Shown here: positions 32,215 through 37,476 of the stretch, piece after piece
Numbering within the stretch: the stretch's first letter is position 1
Layout: each line of letters opens with the position of its first letter
The notes under the pieces: generated by a model
The model's input: only the letters and a program-made list of their open reading frames with translations
The model's database searches: none
Told to the model about the DNA's origin: nothing
Made by a program: the position numbers and the translations under genes
NCBI GenBank assembly: GCA_009869945.1
Contig: WIXG01000572.1
Location: 1 to 37,476, forward strand
Length of the DNA stretch: 37,476 nt
Direction of reading: 5' to 3'
Origin: Mesaphorura yosii
Taxonomy: Eukaryota > Arthropoda > Collembola > Poduromorpha > Tullbergiidae

Positions 32215-33027
32215 TGGTGATATCGATCTTTTCATGATGGTAGGGCATAGGAGACTGATTTCATTTTGTGTCAATAAAGGCTTAGCTGCAGCTGCAATTT
32301 ATTGTACAAAAATATTGTCTTTCCGGTTTTGTGTTCGTGTTGTGGAAATTGATTAAATACGCAATAAATTACTGGCGCACTTTTGTGCTAGGTAAAATGC
32401 AAATGATCGGTCGTTTCTCTTCTCAATTTAGTACTAAATTTAAATATTGACTAACGACACCATCAACGTACTTTTTATACGTTTGGCTAATGACATCATG
32501 CTAAATAATCAGTATTTATCACGTATGCTAACTAATTCGTTGATGATACATCGCGTCATTCGCATTCCAAGTGCAAAAATCGCTTAACACACGTAATCGC
32601 AAGTTGAATGAATGACTAAATTCGCTACCAACATGCATGCCAATGACAAAGTATAGGTGGAGTCGAGTTGAGTGAACTTATACCTCGTATACACAGTACA
32701 AAGATTTCGATTGAGTTGATGCTGATAAAAGTTTAGTACGGTCACAAATATGTTTTACGAAATATGGAATTGGTCGTAATACGTGTATACAATTTGTCGG
32801 GACGGCTATTCGATGATAAGACTGGCAAACACGAGGAAGAGTTAAACGCAAGGAAACAAAAGCCGAACGCTATTACGAACGGAAACCATTCATCTTCCAC
32901 AGAATTTGAATCCGACTTCGAGCTTACAACAAACGTTTTGGACTTTTCCGACTCAGTTTCGCTTTGGAGCTTGCCCTGCCTGTCGTCTGCCGCCTGATGC
33001 TACTGATTAGTCATTTAACGATTTAAC
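32215..33027. other. Intergenic, nothing recognised beyond a poly(A) signal
   Basis: AATAAA at 32273-32278 ends the RFWD3-like transcript. A 77-codon frame at 32764-32997 has no domain, no splice link to the next gene and no codon bias that I can judge, so it is not called. Confidence 0.45.
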
Positions 33028-33556
33028 ATGGTTCAAAACGTTATCATGGTTCGCATCGTCGTCGGTGCTTCAGTAAGTTAATCTGGACGAAGAGCTTATA
33101 GTAACTAATTTCTAATCTATGACTATTTACGACTTCGTTGTCCAGAGTTGCGGCCTTCTGCTTCTGCTTGCCTCGTCGCTGTTCGTCGACAACTACCGCA
33201 GTACATTCGAAGGGTGCAAGCAATTACCTGGCGGCACCTGCAACCCAGGCTGCAAGAGATTGCAGTTCTACGTCATCGGAGGCGCGATGGGGATAATCGC
33301 CGCTCTGGTCCAGATTCTTTCCTCGGGGCTGGCCTTCATCGGGAAGGAGAAGGGCTGGTCAATGTCCCAGATCCTCGTCATCATCCTGATCATCATCGCC
33401 TTCGCCCTTCCCACCTCGGAAGAAGCATTCAAAATTGAGAGCGTAGCGGGTAACTCGTCCTTCCGCCCACGGGCGCTCTTCTTCCTGTCGTGGTGCATCA
33501 TCGACGGATTATTCGCGGTTGCGTCGATGCTCGTCGTGCTGAGATCCTCGAGCTAG
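33028..33556 (+). CDS. Small four-helix membrane protein
   Basis: Exons 33028-33072 (GGTGCTTCA, donor GTAAGT) and 33146-33556 (acceptor GTTGTCCAG, phase 0) encode 151 aa. Four hydrophobic segments are seen: one across the splice junction (VRIVVGAS then SCGLLLLLASSLF), one from YVIGGAMGIIAALVQILSSG, one at ILVIILIIIAFALP and one at LFFLSWCIIDGLFAVASMLVV. A cysteine-bearing first loop (FEGCKQLPGGTCNPGCK) suggests disulphides outside the cell. The tetraspan layout with a Cys loop recalls claudin/MARVEL-size proteins, but no signature is present and the family is unknown to me. AATAAA at 33604-33609 supports the 3' end. A near-copy of its first exon lies at 35292-35339. Confidence 0.65.
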
Positions 33557-33898
33557 ATGCTAGATACATTTTCTAGTTTATGAATGACAGAAATTCGTTT
33601 TGCAATAAAATACACATATTCTGAAAAAGTGAGGCTTTAATTGGTTTCCCTCTTGACATTCCCATGTGCGTGTGGCATCGACCACGATGGAGAGCATGAT
33701 CGCAAAAATTGCGACCCCGCTTTCAATTGTAATTAAACCATAAGTATGAGCACTTATCCCTTTGTTTGATGAACACTCCAATCAATGAGAGCTCCGCTTA
33801 TCATTCTCAAAATACTGACGCGTGGTTTCATGGAATGCTCTTCACATTCGTGTATGTGGTACGTCCATTTGCGATTTCTAACTACCAGGCTGCAAATC

Positions 33899-34397
33899 AT
33901 GAAGGATTTTCTTCCTCGGTTCGCTCCGGACATTGTCGACCGGGTGCTGGAAGAGCCTGTGCTAGGTCAGCTGTGGATAGAAGGAGCAATCACGTACAGC
34001 GAAAAGCAGGACACTGGAAACTTGAGCAGTGACGAAAGCCGATCGAAATTAGTCGACGTGTTGTTCGCCAAGTACGTTTGCCTTTCAATTGTTGTCTTTC
34101 AAGCAGATGATCGGTCAAATAACACCATTTGCTTTGCAGGGACGCTTATTCGTGGACGCCTTCGCCGAATGCGGCAAGGAAGACTTGGTCGAAAAGCTCT
34201 GACAGGCAGTCAGCGATCCAGGCTACAATCAACCGCTGCAGGCCAATGAGTGCATTTGGTACGGGGTCACAGACGTCAGCCTCAATTTCAAAGGGCGTGA
34301 GGAGGAGTTGGAGTGACTCCACAAGTTCTTGTATACAAATCGAGACGAAAACAGTCCCTGCTACACTCTGCTGACCAGTATTCATGGCATCGGTGGA
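33899..34397 (+). pseudogene. Broken copy of a CARD-NB-ARC gene
   Basis: Related to the gene at 317-2498 but in opposite orientation. The first exon (33899-34071) encodes a CARD segment with about 30 of 59 residues equal to the intact copy (QLW..GAIT, LSS, RSKL.DVL). The intron (34072-34139) sits at the same place and phase, so the copy arose by DNA duplication, not retroposition. Exon 2 (from 34140) is disabled: a one-base frameshift right after the junction, two TGA codons (one where the intact gene has an Arg codon, one replacing a Ser codon), and loss of homology at GIGGV, just before the GKT of the P-loop. Everything downstream of the P-loop is missing. A CARD-only product from exon 1 is conceivable but unsupported. 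Confidence 0.85.
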
Positions 34398-34438
34398 GTG
34401 GACTGCCTGCAGACTGAGCACTGCACATTGTTCAATGG

Positions 34439-35095
34439 ATGATGGAACTGAATAACGACTTTGTCACGGTTAGCACCTACACGAGAATTATGAAGACAAA
34501 AGTGCCCATCACAGTGAAGGCGGTCAAGCTCCAACAATTTCTAGTTGGCCGTTATGACGGAAGTCATTTGTATTCGAAACTTCTCTTGCGGGATTTTTGC
34601 CTCTGTTCGGAAATGAAATTCAGGGCACAACCGTGCTTGCGACTGCTGTCCTGGAGCCAAGCTACTTTCCGCCAAGGAATCGCATTTTACGCGCTGTTAA
34701 TGAAATGACGAGGCCAACGAACTTTCGAGGTTTCATACTTGTATTTAACGGTCCATCGAGATGTCCTGGCTTGGGTATAGGAGAAATGGAAGATGTGGAT
34801 GTTACAGTCGGGATACTCGCGGAGGTTTAGGCTCACGTTGACCACGGTGCTGCCCGGATCTAGGACGTCGTGCGTACAGAGGCGTCGGTTGGCTGCTGGC
34901 GTTGGTCACTGTCCACGCCATATTAATGCATTTATTCGGATTACATTAATAAAATCGGTCTGGCCATTCTATGCTATCACTGGTATCTGGAGCTGGTATA
35001 TTGGCCTCTCTCTTTGGTCTTCACTCTTTTCGTTCTGCACAATTTTTGCATCGCCTGCTACACAATGGAGAGACTTCAACACTGTTGACGATTGA
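34439..35095 (+). other. Coding-like but frame-shifted stretch, unidentified
   Basis: Successive plus-strand frames (34439-34708, 34597-34830, 34793-35095) stay open for 230-300 bases and hand over to each other, the last one containing a hydrophobic stretch (WPFYAITGIWSWYIGLSLW). This resembles a decayed gene for a membrane protein placed directly behind the broken NB-ARC copy. No family is recognised, and chance open frames cannot be excluded. Confidence 0.2.
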
Positions 35096-35291
35096 CGAAC
35101 AAATTAACGCTACTTTGCTTTTTTCTCAACAGGTGGGGTCATGTGCATGAGGGACACTGGTAACAACTATTAACTGCATCTATTAAATCTTGTGTCACGA
35201 GAAAAAGAGTAATATATGAGACAATATTCGGCCAGATACAGACTTGGCACACGTTTGCCTGAAATATCTGACACTGCAGCATTGCTTTAGA

Positions 35292-35339
35292 ATGGGTGCT
35301 GAGAACGCTGGGCTGGTTCGCGTCATCGCCGGTGCTTCT
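35292..35339 (+). pseudogene. Lone first-exon copy of the four-helix membrane protein
   Basis: A 16-codon exon ending LVRVIAGAS with donor GTGAGC matches the first exon of the gene at 33028 (MVRIVVGAS, donor GTAAGT) in sequence, phase and boundary. No matching second exon follows; only a faint trace (TTGCGGAGTCGGACTTCTT near 35436) recalls its start. Either an exon-level duplicate or the start of an unrelated gene that ends at 36830. Confidence 0.45.
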
Positions 35340-35429
35340 GTGAGCCGTTAATAATTAATCAGGCCGTAAATTCCGACAGTTTTAAGCGAAACAGAACGAT
35401 TATCAAAACTCGGTACGGCTCTTATTAAA

Positions 35430-35990
35430 CAATTTTGCGGAGTCGGACTTCTTATCGGTCGTTTAATTTAGACAAACTCCTCGATATGGGATTAAATTCG
35501 AATATATCACGCCGTAAATTTTCACTTGACTCTGGACCTCCAAATATGTATGCTGTACGGAGCTCTGGGTCTCAAATTTCTGTCGCTTCTAAGACTGGTT
35601 CTGGAAGGCGCGGAATTAGTTCCAGTTCCACCAAACTTGCATTGTATGGAAGAATCATATCTGTATATGATTTCGGTTCTAAATAACAGCCAAATAAATA
35701 TGTAACTCTGCTATCAGGATCCCATGCAACTGCTATGCCCTCATGTAACTTCATGTAATCGTGTTGGTCGTGGTAATTTTGTGTTTTTAATGTAATCTTG
35801 GATTTCGAACGCGAGTTGGTGTCTGGACCGAAATGAAAGCGATTTAATCTCAATTCGACCAATTTTCTCCCATTTTATAACTTCCGATCCCTCCAATGAA
35901 ATCAATATTACCCGTTTTTGGTACATACACACATGATTGCCTTCGCAGGTGTTGAGGTACTCCAAGGCCGTAGGAAACTTTGCAAGTGGT
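35430..35990 (-). pseudogene. Broken Kelch-repeat reading frame
   Basis: On the minus strand two Kelch-like blades can be read: one with WDPDSRVTYLFGCYLEPKS (about 35770-35690) and one, after an in-frame TGA, with RTAYIFGG and DIFEFNP (about 35560-35470), following the Kelch pattern of a hydrophobic strand plus GG and a later 'ydp' turn. Upstream, a frame from about 35990 (FPTALEYLNTCEGNH...KWEKIG) changes phase near 35860. The frameshift and stop make it a decayed gene or exon. No start, signal or clear splice sites were found. Confidence 0.4.
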
Positions 35991-36517
35991 TCAACCTTTC
36001 AAGACGGTGGTTTGTATTAAAATTTTAAAATTTAATTTTTGTAAATTTGCATGGTCAGCTGATGGGCCAGAAATTAATAAATGCTGGCCCAAGTCAAATA
36101 AGGAAATGCGAAAGCTGTCGATTGTAGCAGCAGTTTTCATTTAGAATTTCCAACAGGACGGGCTGGAATCTAATTCTTTAATACGTTTTAGGTTTCTTTT
36201 GAAGATACTGAATTTTTTGCATTTATTTTTTTTTACTTTGCAAACATGTTCAGTTATGCTAGAAGTATATTAATGGTTACGCTGGCGAGCACACAAAACT
36301 TCACCCACGCGACTCAAGACTGAAAAAACAGATACTGAACTGACTATGTCATGTATGACTGACTAGTATGCGAACTGGCCGCGTTTCCATAAATGGATTG
36401 ATGATCGCATTCCGCCCTTCGAACCACACACGCGCACGGGCAATTGAGAATTATGTAACTGCATCTCAAACTGTGTCTGCGATAAAACTGCACTTGTTTA
36501 AGATGTATTCCTTTCAG

Positions 36518-36830
36518 TATCTGTTCAACTCTAAGAGGAGAATGAAGATAAACACCAAAATGCAAAAATACGAGCCAAACTCAAAGGTTCGAGCTCGAAA
36601 TCCCAAACGGAGTCGTCTTGGGCAACTTTATCAAGCAGAGGCGGCACTGGTAAATCACCGTACGTGAACGTGTGCTAGTTTACTTCCCCTAACTCGTGGT
36701 TTATTATTGTTAGTATCGTCCACATAACAACAACTACTTTGCCGAGCTGTACACACCACCTCCACCACCACCGCTGGTCACCCGCTACACGCTCCATTAC
36801 AAGGTGGAAAATTACTACGGACTCGAGTAA
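36518..36830 (+). CDS. Two terminal exons of an unidentified gene
   Basis: Exon 36518-36649 (acceptor TTCCTTTCAG, donor CTG|GTAAAT) joins in phase 0 to 36714-36830 (acceptor TTGTTAG). They encode about 82 residues: a basic part (KRRMKINTKMQKYEPNSK, RNPKRSR) and a tail with six prolines (YTPPPPPPLVTRY) ending YYGLE. AATAAA at 36912-36917, 82 bases after the stop, supports a genuine 3' end. It looks like the cytoplasmic or disordered tail of a longer protein. The preceding exon was not found; the first exon at 35292 is a possible but unproven partner. Confidence 0.4.
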
Positions 36831-37115
36831 ACACAAAAATACCATCACTACAATTGCCAATGTGCGAGATTTTGATGTAATATAAACTTTTTTTTGTTGT
36901 ATTTAACACCAAATAAAATCAATTATTCAATCAAATCAAAATCTGAATATAAATGAGAACAAAGATATACAACAAACAGTTCAAGACTGGACACTCATCA
37001 GCATTTTACATATTACTTAACACTCGCCATGGAACGACCTTGCGACTAAGAAAATTTCTGACCCAAATCACAATAAAATAATTTGATTTTATTCCCATTC
37101 AATTTCTTTCACAAA
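36831..37115. other. Short intergenic stretch with poly(A) signal
   Basis: AATAAA at 36912-36917 serves the upstream terminal exons. The remainder is AT-rich and carries nothing else that I can identify. Confidence 0.4.
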
Positions 37116-37377
37116 TTAGAGTTCATTCCCATGCCGACAGTGTTGCCTTGCTCCTTTCTTTAAAGTATTCAGAATGAGTGAGTACGTGCTCAATTTTCGG
37201 ATACTTCGTATCCCGTTTCTCATGTTCCCGAACTTTAGGTGTACAGATTGAGTCGCCATCTGGTTGTGCATAGAAATCCAGGATCTGTCCTTCCAAATGC
37301 ATTGTGTCACCTACAATTAGTTTTCTTGCGTATGTTGCATGCACGTGGCCATCAGTCATTGTGATAATTAATCTCAT
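37116..37377 (-). CDS. Unidentified reading frame at the window edge
   Basis: A minus-strand frame encodes 84-87 residues of coding appearance: charged, no low complexity, with HVHATYARKLIVGDTMHLEGQ early and a polar end. It may be the last exon of a gene entering from the right, since the sequence before its ATG (TTAATTCCGAG) could serve as an acceptor. No domain is recognised. It does not overlap the Kelch remnant and has no visible link to it. Confidence 0.3.
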
Positions 37378-37476
37378 TCTCGGAATTAATAAATTCTTTC
37401 AATTTCTTTAAAATCATATTATCTGTTGTGTACTCAGGCTTCTCGGTAGCAGAAAGATTATGTCTGTACACACATG

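Noticed and set aside
32764..32997. 77-codon frame between RFWD3-like and four-helix genes
   Set aside because: No domain, no splice site joining it to a neighbour, and no poly(A) signal nearby.

Overview
The window looks like nuclear DNA of an arthropod, most likely a hexapod and plausibly a springtail (Collembola). Reasons: GT-AG introns that are nearly all 54-144 bp, AATAAA signals just past stop codons, TATA plus TCAGT-type start sites, an insect-style gustatory receptor, and a secreted GH71/GH99-like glycosidase of bacterial style. The species call is inference; no ribosomal, mitochondrial or barcode sequence is present. No CRISPR array, operon of bacterial type or tRNA was seen.

Layout. 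Left arm (0.3-10.7 kb): a CARD-NB-ARC-TPR STAND ATPase (minus), a small multipass membrane protein (minus), a divergently transcribed cytosolic Xaa-Pro aminopeptidase (plus), a secreted CRAL-TRIO/SEC14 protein (plus), a gustatory receptor (plus) and a protein C10 (C12orf57) homologue (plus). Middle (10.7-21 kb): gene-poor DNA with a retrotransposon Gag remnant, a PKA/PRKX-like AGC kinase (plus), a damaged class B GPCR-like gene and a damaged Ig-domain gene (both minus), a cluster of perfect or near-perfect hairpins, and a two-exon multipass chemoreceptor-like gene (minus). Right middle (22-32.3 kb): the GH71/99-like glycosidase (plus), convergent with a complete four-exon xanthine dehydrogenase (minus), then a possible small secreted peptide gene (minus) and an RFWD3-type RING-WD40 ubiquitin ligase (plus). 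Right arm (33-37.4 kb): an intact four-helix membrane protein followed by broken genes. These are a second CARD-NB-ARC copy with stops, frameshift and truncation at the P-loop, a lone first exon of the four-helix gene family, a broken Kelch-repeat frame, and the two last exons of an unidentified gene.

The genes do not form one pathway. Most are housekeeping (aminopeptidase, XDH, RFWD3, C10) set among lineage-type families that turn over fast (chemoreceptors, NB-ARC, secreted lipid-binding and carbohydrate-active proteins). The strongest signals for a second look are: the intact/broken pair of CARD-NB-ARC genes at opposite ends of the window, with an apparent frameshift in the 'intact' copy just before a TPR-like C-terminus; the animal GH71/99-like gene with a stopless 60-bp intron; the secreted SEC14 protein; the AGC kinase without its C-terminal hydrophobic motif; the triple GCCK insert in XDH; and two hairpins 7.4 kb apart that share the same 9-bp stem core. 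All exon models were drawn by eye from splice consensus and family alignment from memory.
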